From NCBI GenBank assembly GCA_900557385.1, contig USSP01000034.1, forward strand, positions 1-11,327: a DNA stretch of 11,327 nucleotides. Reading direction: 5' to 3'. The stretch comes from an uncultured Lachnospiraceae bacterium. Lineage in GTDB: Bacteria; Bacillota; Clostridia; Lachnospirales; Lachnospiraceae. The position numbers and the translations under genes were made by a program. The first letter of the stretch is position 1; every line of letters begins with the position of its first letter. Positions 1-5,392 of this stretch are shown here, piece after piece. Under the pieces are notes generated by a model, which was not told the DNA's origin, ran no database searches, and saw only the letters and a list, made by a program, of their open reading frames with translations.

Positions 1-1020
1 GCGACCCCGTGGATCTTAAAATCCGTCAATATCAAGTTGCTGGCAGATCAGGTGGACCATGGAAAACGAGAGCATCTGCTCCATATCTGTGCCCACTTCT
101 CGAACCTCATCAAGGTCAGTGAGCAGGTCGGAGTCCGCCACGATGCGGGACGTGCACTCCTGCGCCTGGCCCACCTTCTGACGACGGACCAGAGGAACGA
201 GATCGCGGTTGAGCTGTTAAAAGGCCTGGAAGTCGGCGAGTACGAGTTCTCGAAGTATATTCCGGAATATCTCGGCGAATTTGCCTTGTGGCTTCCGCCG
301 GAACAGCTCGATGACATTATTGAGCGCCTGCATATTCTGCTCGCGAACGGAAATGAGCGGATCGTGTCTGTCGCACTCGACACACTGGGGATCATTCTGG
401 AGTGCTATTCCAGATATCCGGTCCGCTTCCAGGAGCCGGATGAGATCGCCGAGGACCGGAGGATGAAGATCCTGGGACTGATCTTAAGCTGCCTTGCAAA
501 CTACAGAGAACAGGTCCGCCAGGAGGCGCTTCTTGTAATCGGGCAGCATATTTTCGGCTCCCAGATCCTTGCAGAGCGCGATAAGAACCGGATGTTCTCT
601 CTGTGTGCGAAAAAACTGCTGTTCCTCCTGAATGAGAATAAAGGCGGAGAGCTCAGCCTCTACTACCGTGCGGCGACCTTGTCCCACATCGGACGTTTCA
701 TCTCCCGCTACCAGCTCTTCGGCGGTGACGTGGAGACCATGACGAGAAATAAAGTGGCATTCTTCCCGGGGACCTTCGATCCGTTCACCCTGTCCCACAA
801 GGAGATCGCCAGAAAGATCCGTGAACTCGGATTTACGGTATTTCTCGCGGTGGACGAATTTTCCTGGTCGAAGAAGACCCAGCCGCATCTGGTTCGCCGC
901 CAGATCGTGAACATGTCGATCGCGGATGAATTTTATGTGCATCTGTTCCCGGACAACCTTCAGGCGATCCGCATGGATGCAATTCTCATCACAGCACTCT
1001 ACACCTTCTATTTTCAATAG
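1..1020 (+). CDS. Large helical-repeat / cytidylyltransferase-like protein, 5' partial, 3' end replaced
   Basis: The reading frame is open from the window's first base, so the start lies to the left; the TTG at 37 is only an internal codon. Residues up to about 245 (counted from 37) are leucine-rich and helical, resembling HEAT-like repeats. They are followed by FFPGTFDPFTLSHKE, a nucleotidyltransferase-superfamily start (F-x-PGTFDPFT with SHKE in place of HxGH). In the family this motif opens a Rossmann-type domain of well over 100 residues that transfers a nucleotide to a phosphorylated substrate. Here only about 70 residues follow, and after FPDNL the sequence turns into an unrelated tail, QAIRMDAILITALYTFYFQ, before the stop. 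That tail is the antisense of an ArsR-like gene start. The protein is therefore truncated and probably non-functional if the join is real. The gene is GC-rich with many GCG, CCG and ATC codons, unlike the DNA to its right. Family assignment is moderate; the substrate is unknown. Confidence 0.6.
   Translation, partial: ATPWILKSVNIKLLADQVDHGKREHLLHICAHFSNLIKVSEQVGVRHDAGRALLRLAHLLTTDQRNEIAVELLKGLEVGEYEFSKYIPEYLGEFALWLPPEQLDDIIERLHILLANGNERIVSVALDTLGIILECYSRYPVRFQEPDEIAEDRRMKILGLILSCLANYREQVRQEALLVIGQHIFGSQILAERDKNRMFSLCAKKLLFLLNENKGGELSLYYRAATLSHIGRFISRYQLFGGDVETMTRNKVAFFPGTFDPFTLSHKEIARKIRELGFTVFLAVDEFSWSKKTQPHLVRRQIVNMSIADEFYVHLFPDNLQAIRMDAILITALYTFYFQ
955..1017 (-). pseudogene. N-terminal remnant of an ArsR/SmtB-family metal-sensing repressor
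   Basis: Reading leftward from a TTG at 1017, the first ~20 residues are MKIEGVECCDENCIHADRLK. The CxxxC-IH-D pattern resembles the metal-binding N-terminus of ArsR/SmtB-type repressors, which leave DNA when they bind Zn, Cd or similar ions. An AGGAGGTG ribosome site (1024-1031) sits 8 bases before the TTG. A promoter and a perfect inverted repeat lie just upstream. The frame stays open to 484, but beyond ~957 it runs antisense through the cytidylyltransferase-like gene and has no repressor helix-turn-helix, so only the head of the gene survives. The target normally encoded downstream, often a metal-exporting ATPase, is missing too. The identification rests on a short stretch plus context. 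Confidence 0.5.
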
Positions 1021-1044
1021 ACTCACCTCCTGTTTTTCTTTCGT

Positions 1045-1076
1045 TTGAACATATGATAGTTTGTTCATATGTTCAA
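1045..1076 (-). promoter_or_regulatory. Promoter with overlapping 12-bp palindromic operator for the ArsR-like gene
   Basis: TTGAACATATGA (1045-1056) and its exact reverse complement (1065-1076) are separated by 8 bases. On the minus strand the right arm supplies a -35 TTGAAC (1071-1076); 17 bases further comes -10 TATGTT (1048-1053). The repeat therefore covers the entire core promoter. This is the usual layout for ArsR/SmtB autorepression, whose operators often contain ATATGAACA/TGTTCATAT-type halves. The repressor itself is inferred to be the truncated gene starting at 1017. Confidence 0.65.
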
Positions 1077-1124
1077 TATATACCCGTTAAGTCTTCCTGT
1101 CAATCCACTTTTATCATGATTATG

Positions 1125-1160
1125 AAAAAAAGTAGAGCGTATCCATACACCCTACTTTTT
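1125..1160 (-). terminator. Rho-independent terminator of the feo operon, probably bidirectional
   Basis: A 15-bp stem (1127-1141 with 1146-1160, including G-U pairs when read on the minus strand) encloses a TCCA loop. It is flanked by A-runs on the left and T-runs on the right, so the minus-strand transcript ends in a run of U. It lies 14 bases beyond the stop of the last feo-operon gene. The plus-strand version also ends in five T, so it may work both ways. Confidence 0.85.
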
Positions 1161-1174
1161 CATCTTTCTTATTG

Positions 1175-1540
1175 TCAGACTTTCTGTTCCACAGTTCCCG
1201 GTTCATATCCGCTGTGCCAGATCATCTGTCTGATCACGGATGGCTCCATAGGTTCCTTGGAATGAATCCGTACATTTTTCTTATTGACATTGGCTTCTGC
1301 CATACATCCATGTGAAATAAATTCGTTTTCTACCGCACGCTTGCAATTACTGCATGTCATTCCGTTGACCTGTGCCAGATAGGTGTAGTTATAATGGGAT
1401 AAATCTTCATCCTCTGCCTTTACTTTTTTGACGGTATTACCACCGGCTCCGCAGCAGCCATGCTGTACTCTTTTCACTGCGCCCTTTACACCTATAAAGC
1501 AAATGACAATGATAACTGCTATAATAATCGCATTTCCCAT
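1175..1540 (-). CDS. Membrane-anchored heavy-metal-associated (HMA) domain protein of the feo operon
   Basis: The 121-residue protein begins with a single membrane segment (residues 3-20, GNAIIIAVIIVICFIGVKG). A short Cys-containing stretch, HGCCGAGG (28-34), follows, then a linker and an HMA-like domain with MTCSNC at 61-66. In HMA domains the two cysteines of the MxCxxC loop bind a soft metal ion, usually Cu(I), Zn or Cd. The N-terminal half resembles FeoB-associated Cys-rich peptides, so the protein looks like such a peptide joined to a metal-chaperone domain. The ATG at 1540 is chosen because the open frame upstream overlaps the Fur-family gene, and because the membrane segment begins right after it; its ribosome site is weak. 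It is the last gene of the operon, 23 bases after the Fur-family stop. Metal handling beside FeoB is inferred. Confidence 0.75.
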   Translation of the reverse strand: MGNAIIIAVIIVICFIGVKGAVKRVQHGCCGAGGNTVKKVKAEDEDLSHYNYTYLAQVNGMTCSNCKRAVENEFISHGCMAEANVNKKNVRIHSKEPMEPSVIRQMIWHSGYEPGTVEQKV

Positions 1541-1563
1541 ATTCTCACACTTTCTCTTTTTGC

Positions 1564-2010
1564 CTAAGATGCACTGCCGCACTCCTGTACCGTAACACTG
1601 CGAATCTTCTGCTCTGTTACATAGCCGCAGGCTTTCATGCCCGCCTGAATCACGGATTTCCACTTCTGAGCGGATAAATGGTGTACGGTATTATCATCCA
1701 ATTCTACCACACATACATTTTCCTTGATACAATTCATATCACAATTATCACAAGAAATTTTGTACATGTTTTTCCGACTGATTGCCCCGATTTCTTCCAG
1801 GGTATTCACCATCCGGTAAACGGTAGCAGTACCAATTCCGGCATCCCGCTGTGATGCACGATAAAAGATTTCCTTGCAGCAGGAACATTCTTCTTCCAGA
1901 ATAATGTCTAACAGCATCAGCCGCTGTTTGGTGATTCTGCATCCCTGCTCCTTAAGTCTGGCAAGCACAGCTTCTTTCTGCATTTTTGTTTTTTCTATTG
2001 TTTCCTGCAT
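1564..2010 (-). CDS. Divergent Fur-family transcriptional regulator
   Basis: The 148-residue protein has a Fur-type winged helix: GCRITKQRLMLLDII (23-37) and GIGTATVYRMVNTLEEIGAI (58-77), the latter matching the family's recognition-helix signature (IGxATVYRxLxxLEExG). The C-terminal half is atypical. The histidine-rich stretch that normally precedes the CxxC of Fur, PerR and Zur is absent. Instead there is CDNCDMNC (87-94), C100, an HH pair at 110-111, C128 and C144, plus CSCC (42-45) near the N-terminus. Metal sensing, if kept, must use another ligand set; redox sensing is possible. An AAGAGG ribosome site precedes the ATG, 18 bases after the upstream gene. Its place inside the feo operon suggests it controls iron uptake and itself; a Fur-box-like site lies in the operon leader. 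Confidence 0.85.
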   Translation of the reverse strand: MQETIEKTKMQKEAVLARLKEQGCRITKQRLMLLDIILEEECSCCKEIFYRASQRDAGIGTATVYRMVNTLEEIGAISRKNMYKISCDNCDMNCIKENVCVVELDDNTVHHLSAQKWKSVIQAGMKACGYVTEQKIRSVTVQECGSAS

Positions 2011-2028
2011 CCCAATTCCTCTTAAAGG

Positions 2029-2187
2029 CTAATGACACCCTTTGCAATGTGAACAATCTCCACCACAGCCTCCTAAGGATTTCCCCTGCTTTTTGTTATG
2101 AATCATCCATCCGATGATTGCTGCCGTAATAAGCAACAGGATTACACACACAATAATGTTTGCCAAATTATTCATAAAAAATTGCAT
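2029..2187 (-). CDS. FeoB-associated Cys-rich membrane peptide
   Basis: A 52-residue protein with a membrane helix at about 8-28 (ANIIVCVILLLITAAIIGWM), a basic stretch NKKQGK, and a tail GGCGGDCSHCKGCH carrying four cysteines and two histidines. This layout matches the FeoB-associated Cys-rich membrane protein family commonly encoded beside feoB in Firmicutes. Its biochemical role is not established; a metal-relay or FeoB-assembly role is usually suggested, and the tail could bind Fe(II) on the inner face. The ATG at 2187 has a strong AAGGAGG site five bases upstream. The stop is 18 bases before the Fur-family gene. Confidence 0.85.
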   Translation of the reverse strand: MQFFMNNLANIIVCVILLLITAAIIGWMIHNKKQGKSLGGCGGDCSHCKGCH

Positions 2188-2212
2188 AGGTTCCTCCTTC
2201 GAAGGCTGCTGA

Positions 2213-2317
2213 TTATTTAAAGAATCCGATGATGATTTTCACTGCCAGCGCCAACAGTAACAGTAAAATCACCAGAACAACAATGTCCGTCGTTCCTAAT
2301 GTTAAATTTGTTGTCAT
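2213..2317 (-). CDS. 34-residue single-pass membrane peptide directly after feoB
   Basis: Reading leftward from the ATG at 2317, three bases after the feoB stop, the frame encodes 34 residues: a polar start MTTNLTLGTTD, one membrane helix of about 20 residues (IVVLVILLLLLALAVKIII) and GFFK. The TTD-IVVLVIL start and helix resemble the head of FeoB-associated Cys-rich peptides, but the protein ends where the Cys-rich tail would begin. It may be a tail-less paralogue of the next gene, a degenerate copy, or a small FeoB-interacting subunit. No strong ribosome site is seen, so translation probably depends on coupling to feoB. That it is a gene rests on its position, its plausible topology and the lack of overlap with either neighbour. 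Confidence 0.6.
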   Translation of the reverse strand: MTTNLTLGTTDIVVLVILLLLLALAVKIIIGFFK

Positions 2318-2320
2318 TCG

Positions 2321-4453
2321 TTACGCTACCTGTTTTACCCCGTTTACTTTTTTACTGGGATCTTTGCGGAATAAGAGGTACAGTACACCAGCCAGAACAA
2401 TCACTGCCGCAATGGTTCCGATGCCGAAAGCAACCTCACCTACTAATAAACCACCGATCTGGTATACGATCAGCGCGATGCAGTATGCAGCTACATTCTG
2501 GAACAGTAATGCAAACCAGAAGTATTTACGGCTTCCCATTTCTTTGGCCATGGTAGAAATTGCTGCCAGGCAGGGTGAATCAAACAGGTTGAATACCAGG
2601 AAGGATACTGCTGCGATTCCGGTAGGGAAGAATGCTGCAAACTGATCATGCATGGACAGTTCGTACTCTTCCACTTCACCAAGACCAGCCAGTACACCCA
2701 TGGTAGATACGATACCCTCTTTTGCCACGAAACCACTGAGACAGGATGCAACTGCCTGCCAGGTACCGAAGCCTAAAGGTTTGAAGATCCAGGCGATTGC
2801 GCCACCAATGGTAGCTAAGAAGCAGTAGTCTGTATCCACTAAGCCGAATACGCCATCCTGGATACCGAAGCTTCCTAAGAACCACATTACTGCACAGCAT
2901 AAGAACAAAATAGTTCCGGCTTTTTTCAGGAATGCCCATACACGCTCCCAAACATGAAGCAGAACACCCTTGACAGAAGGAATATGATACTGCGGCAGCT
3001 CCATAACGAAGGGAGCAGGATCACCGGCAAAGTATTTGGTCTTCTTTAAGATAATACAGGAAATGATGACTACAAAGATACCTAAGAAGTACATGGCAGG
3101 AGCCATCCACCAGGCACCACCCATGAGGAAGCCTGCAATCAGTGCGATAACAGGAAGCTTTGCTCCACAAGGGATATTGGTTGTAGTGATCATCGTCATG
3201 CGGCGGTCTTTCTCGTTTTCAATGGTACGAGTAGACATGATACCGGGAACGCCACATCCGGAGCCGATCAGGAAAGAGATAAAGCTCTTACCGGAAAGAC
3301 CGAACTTACGGAAAATACGATCCATGATGAATGCAACACGGGCCATATAACCACAATCTTCCAGGATGGACAAGAACAGGAATACGATAGCCATCTGGGG
3401 GGCAAAACCGATCGGTGCTGCCAGACCGCCGATGATACCATCAACAACAAGGGATACAACCCAGTCTGCTGCGCCTGCATTTTCCAGAAGTCCCTGTACA
3501 CCAGGCTGAATCCACGCACCAAACAAGGTATCATTGGTCCAGTCGGTTACGATTCCACCTAAGGTACTTACAGAAATATAATATACGAAAAACATAATCA
3601 CTGCAAAGATAGGAAGTGCCAGCCATCTGTTGGTTACCACTTTATCAATCTTATCAGAGGTGCTGAGTTTTCCGGCATTTTTCTTGGTCACGCACTCACC
3701 GATCATTTTGGATATGTAATTGTAACGCTCGTTGGTAATAATACTCTCGGTATCATCATCCATGGCATCTTCCAGCTTTTTGATCTGTGCAGATACATCC
3801 GGTACGCTGTTTAGCAGAGTGCCGATCTTCTCATCTTTCTCCAACAGTTTAATGGCGAAAAATCTCTTCTGGGATTCCTCTACTCCGATCAGCTTGTCGG
3901 AAACTTCTGCGATTGCATTCTCTACCGTTGCGTCAAACTCGTGTTTCACTGCATTGACTTTTTTGCTTCTGGCAAGAGCCGCTGCTTTCTTGGCAGCTTC
4001 CTCAATGCCGGTTCCCTTCAGTGCAGAAATTGCAACCACTTCACAGCCCAGCCTATCTGCCAGTTTGTTCAGATGAACCTTATCACCGTTTTTCTCTAAC
4101 AGATCCATCATGTTTACAGCCATAACAACGGGAATACCTAGCTCTAACAGCTGTGTGGACAGATACAGGTTACGCTCAATATTGGTACCATCTACGATAT
4201 TGATGATGGCATCCGGTCTCTCTCCCACCAGGAAATTTCTTGCTACAACTTCCTCAAGTGTATAAGGAGACAGGGAATAAATACCCGGGAGATCCACGAT
4301 ACTTACATCCTTATCATTTTTCAGTTTACCTTCTTTTTTCTCTACAGTAACTCCCGGCCAGTTACCAACGTACTGCTTGGAGCCTGTCAATGCATTAAAC
4401 AATGTAGTTTTGCCGCAGTTTGGGTTACCTGCCAGTGCAATTTTAACAGACAT
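2321..4453 (-). CDS. feoB: Ferrous iron transporter FeoB
   Basis: At 710 residues this is a normal-length FeoB, the inner-membrane Fe(II) uptake protein with an N-terminal G domain. The G motifs are GNPNCGKT (9-16), a threonine switch in GVTVEKK (34-40), DLPG (54-57), NMMD (114-117) and SALKG (143-147). A helical regulatory segment follows, to about 270. The membrane part carries the two conserved Gate cysteine motifs, GSGCGVPG (397-404) and IPCGAKLPV (427-435). The ATG at 4453 is preceded by GGAGGTAAG. It lies 64 bases after feoA and is the centre of a seven-gene operon. No damage is seen: all motifs are intact and the C-terminus ends in a basic tail. Confidence 0.97.
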   Translation of the reverse strand: MSVKIALAGNPNCGKTTLFNALTGSKQYVGNWPGVTVEKKEGKLKNDKDVSIVDLPGIYSLSPYTLEEVVARNFLVGERPDAIINIVDGTNIERNLYLSTQLLELGIPVVMAVNMMDLLEKNGDKVHLNKLADRLGCEVVAISALKGTGIEEAAKKAAALARSKKVNAVKHEFDATVENAIAEVSDKLIGVEESQKRFFAIKLLEKDEKIGTLLNSVPDVSAQIKKLEDAMDDDTESIITNERYNYISKMIGECVTKKNAGKLSTSDKIDKVVTNRWLALPIFAVIMFFVYYISVSTLGGIVTDWTNDTLFGAWIQPGVQGLLENAGAADWVVSLVVDGIIGGLAAPIGFAPQMAIVFLFLSILEDCGYMARVAFIMDRIFRKFGLSGKSFISFLIGSGCGVPGIMSTRTIENEKDRRMTMITTTNIPCGAKLPVIALIAGFLMGGAWWMAPAMYFLGIFVVIISCIILKKTKYFAGDPAPFVMELPQYHIPSVKGVLLHVWERVWAFLKKAGTILFLCCAVMWFLGSFGIQDGVFGLVDTDYCFLATIGGAIAWIFKPLGFGTWQAVASCLSGFVAKEGIVSTMGVLAGLGEVEEYELSMHDQFAAFFPTGIAAVSFLVFNLFDSPCLAAISTMAKEMGSRKYFWFALLFQNVAAYCIALIVYQIGGLLVGEVAFGIGTIAAVIVLAGVLYLLFRKDPSKKVNGVKQVA

Positions 4454-4517
4454 GTCTTACCTCCATTTGTGTCAACTCATTTTTATTAGTTCTGTCTAAC
4501 TGTTTGGTAAAAAAATT

Positions 4518-4736
4518 TTATTCAACCTCAATCATTTCTGCATCTGCTTTTCGCAAAGACAGTTCATAACCACGCACGGTTACTTCCACAGGATCGCCTA
4601 ACGGTGCAACCTTACGGACATAGATCTGCACACCCTTGGTAATCCCCATATCCATGATTCTTCTCTTGACCGGGCCTTCACCTGCCAGCTTCTTTACGGT
4701 AACTGTCTGGCCGACAGCCGCTTCCTTTAAAGTCAT
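4518..4736 (-). CDS. feoA: FeoA family protein
   Basis: A 72-residue SH3-like cytoplasmic protein that supports FeoB-mediated Fe(II) uptake. The typical FeoA pattern is complete: MTLKEAAVGQTVTV, RRIMDMGITKG, RKVAPLGDPVEVTV and RGYELSLRKADAEMIEV. The ATG at 4736 is chosen over an in-frame codon at 4784. It has a GGAGGA site 9 bases upstream, and the family starts at this residue; the extra 16 residues of the longer form look like leader. It is the second of two FeoA-type genes before feoB. Confidence 0.93.
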   Translation of the reverse strand: MTLKEAAVGQTVTVKKLAGEGPVKRRIMDMGITKGVQIYVRKVAPLGDPVEVTVRGYELSLRKADAEMIEVE

Positions 4737-4795
4737 CACGTATTCTCCTCCATTCTCACACTTTATATTCAGCCTGTTGGGCATAAATACCGATT

Positions 4796-5008
4796 TTAAA
4801 CCATGATTTTCATTGCCATGTCTTTTCCGATTGCAACACGGGAATCCTTGATATTGACAATCATATTACCGGCAGCTTCTGAGATAACGGTTACCGCACC
4901 GCCCTCAATAAATCCCAGCTTTTCTAAAAATAAACGGATTTCTTCTTTTCCTCCCACCTTTTTGATGGTTTGTTCTTCACCTTTTGTGGCCATTGTCAGC
5001 GGCATCAT
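4796..5008 (-). CDS. Second FeoA-like protein, first gene of the feo operon
   Basis: A 70-residue protein with the FeoA-type SH3-like fold: MPLTMATKGEEQTIKKV, LEKLGFIEGGAVTVI (29-43), then NMIVNIKDSRVAIGKDMAMKIMV. It is more divergent than the next gene and lacks the PLGDP-type loop, having EAAGNMIVNI instead. Tandem FeoA proteins before FeoB are known in Clostridia; the two copies may form different contacts with FeoB. An AGAGGATGAG ribosome site precedes two adjacent ATGs (5008 and 5005), and either could be used. The gene sits about 75 bases downstream of the predicted transcription start. Confidence 0.88.
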   Translation of the reverse strand: MMPLTMATKGEEQTIKKVGGKEEIRLFLEKLGFIEGGAVTVISEAAGNMIVNIKDSRVAIGKDMAMKIMV

Positions 5009-5054
5009 CTCATCCTCTTTTCTGTTTGTCTTGTCTAGTTAACGTTAGTTTAGT

Positions 5055-5069
5055 TGATAATGAATTTCA
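5055..5069. promoter_or_regulatory. Fur-box-like operator in the feo leader
   Basis: TGATAAT-G-AATTTCA matches the 7-1-7 Fur-type consensus TGATAAT-N-ATTATCA at 12 of 14 positions. It lies just downstream of the predicted start of the minus-strand feo transcript, where a bound repressor would block transcription. It overlaps a further imperfect inverted repeat, AATGAATT (5059-5066) with AATTCATT (5076-5083). The binding protein is inferred; the operon's own Fur-family protein is the obvious candidate. Confidence 0.55.
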
Positions 5070-5082
5070 CTAATCAATTCAT

Positions 5083-5115
5083 TGTTAGTATATTCTAACA
5101 GTATTTAGATGTCAA
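5083..5115 (-). promoter_or_regulatory. feo operon promoter with an inverted repeat over the -10
   Basis: On the minus strand, TTGACA (5110-5115), a 17-base spacer and TATACT (5087-5092) form a near-consensus housekeeping promoter firing leftward into the feo genes. The -10 is enclosed by TGTTAG (5083-5088) and CTAACA (5095-5100), an inverted repeat with a 6-base spacer. Its TTAG...CTAA halves are typical of DtxR/IdeR-type iron boxes. Two different iron-sensing operators may therefore lie side by side here. Confidence 0.75.
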
Positions 5116-5157
5116 TAACCATTTGACAAAATTTTAAACGGATTTTGTTACCTCCTA

Positions 5158-5186
5158 TTGCAATATGTACAAAAGGATGTTATAGT
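5158..5186 (+). promoter_or_regulatory. folT promoter, upstream of the THF riboswitch
   Basis: TTGCAA (5158-5163), a 17-base spacer and TATAGT (5181-5186), with an extended TG one base before the -10. Transcription would start near 5193, just ahead of the riboswitch's first helix. It diverges from the feo promoter, whose -35 ends at 5115. The two cores do not overlap. Confidence 0.65.
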
Positions 5187-5196
5187 TTGTCCAACA

Positions 5197-5304
5197 CGCA
5201 GAGTAGAACGTTGTGCGTCAAGTGCCGGATGAACAGGGAGTTGTCATTCGGACGAAAAGTTCTTTACGAAAGGACTTGCGGTACAGGGTTCGCATCCCGC
5301 TGCT
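5197..5304 (+). promoter_or_regulatory. Tetrahydrofolate (THF) riboswitch aptamer
   Basis: The stretch shows the conserved blocks of the THF aptamer in order: GAGTAGA near the 5' end (5201-5207), TGCGTCAAGTG (5214-5224), AGGGA with GTTG, ACGAA, a GCGGT, and GCATCCCGC near the 3' end (5292-5300). The closing helix is GCAG (5198-5201) with CTGC (5300-5303). In Firmicutes this RNA binds reduced folates and usually switches off folate transport or synthesis genes. The next gene is the folate transporter subunit FolT, which agrees with the assignment. Boundaries are approximate. The variable arm around 5257-5276 forms a hairpin (AAGTTCTTT/AAAGGACTT). Confidence 0.88.
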
Positions 5305-5383
5305 ACATACGAGTGCGCATAACCTCTTATGTAGTCCATGCCCGGATGGGTTTGTATCCATCTGCTATTTTTACATAAGGAGG
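5303..5383 (+). promoter_or_regulatory. Expression platform sequestering the folT ribosome site
   Basis: Two mutually exclusive hairpins can be drawn. Hairpin A pairs CTACATA (5303-5309) with TATGTAG (5328-5334), extended inward by GAG/CTC, and leaves the ribosome site free. Hairpin B pairs CCTCTTATGTA (5323-5333) with TACATAAGGAGG (5372-5383), almost fully complementary with one bulged G, and hides the AAGGAGG. The 5' arm of hairpin A begins at the last base of the aptamer's closing helix, so ligand binding can tip the balance. There is no U-tract, so control would be at translation. A small hairpin, GGATGG/CCATC (5344-5362), lies between the pairing partners. Confidence 0.7.
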
Positions 5384-5392
5384 TTATTTTTT

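Noticed and set aside
484..1068. Long minus-strand frame of 194 codons
   Set aside because: Only its first ~20 codons after the TTG at 1017 look like a gene; the remainder is antisense to the cytidylyltransferase-like gene and has no family character.
2229..2645. Plus-strand frame of 138 codons opposite the feoB end
   Set aside because: Antisense shadow of feoB; no ribosome site or recognisable domain.
5123..5151. Second plus-strand promoter: TTGACA, 17 bases, TGTTAC
   Set aside because: The -10 is poor (3 of 6), and the promoter at 5158-5186 with an extended -10 fits the riboswitch start better.
5213..5392. N-terminal extension of folT by 60 codons
   Set aside because: It would translate the THF riboswitch; the ATG at 5393 has a strong ribosome site and begins the normal FolT protein.
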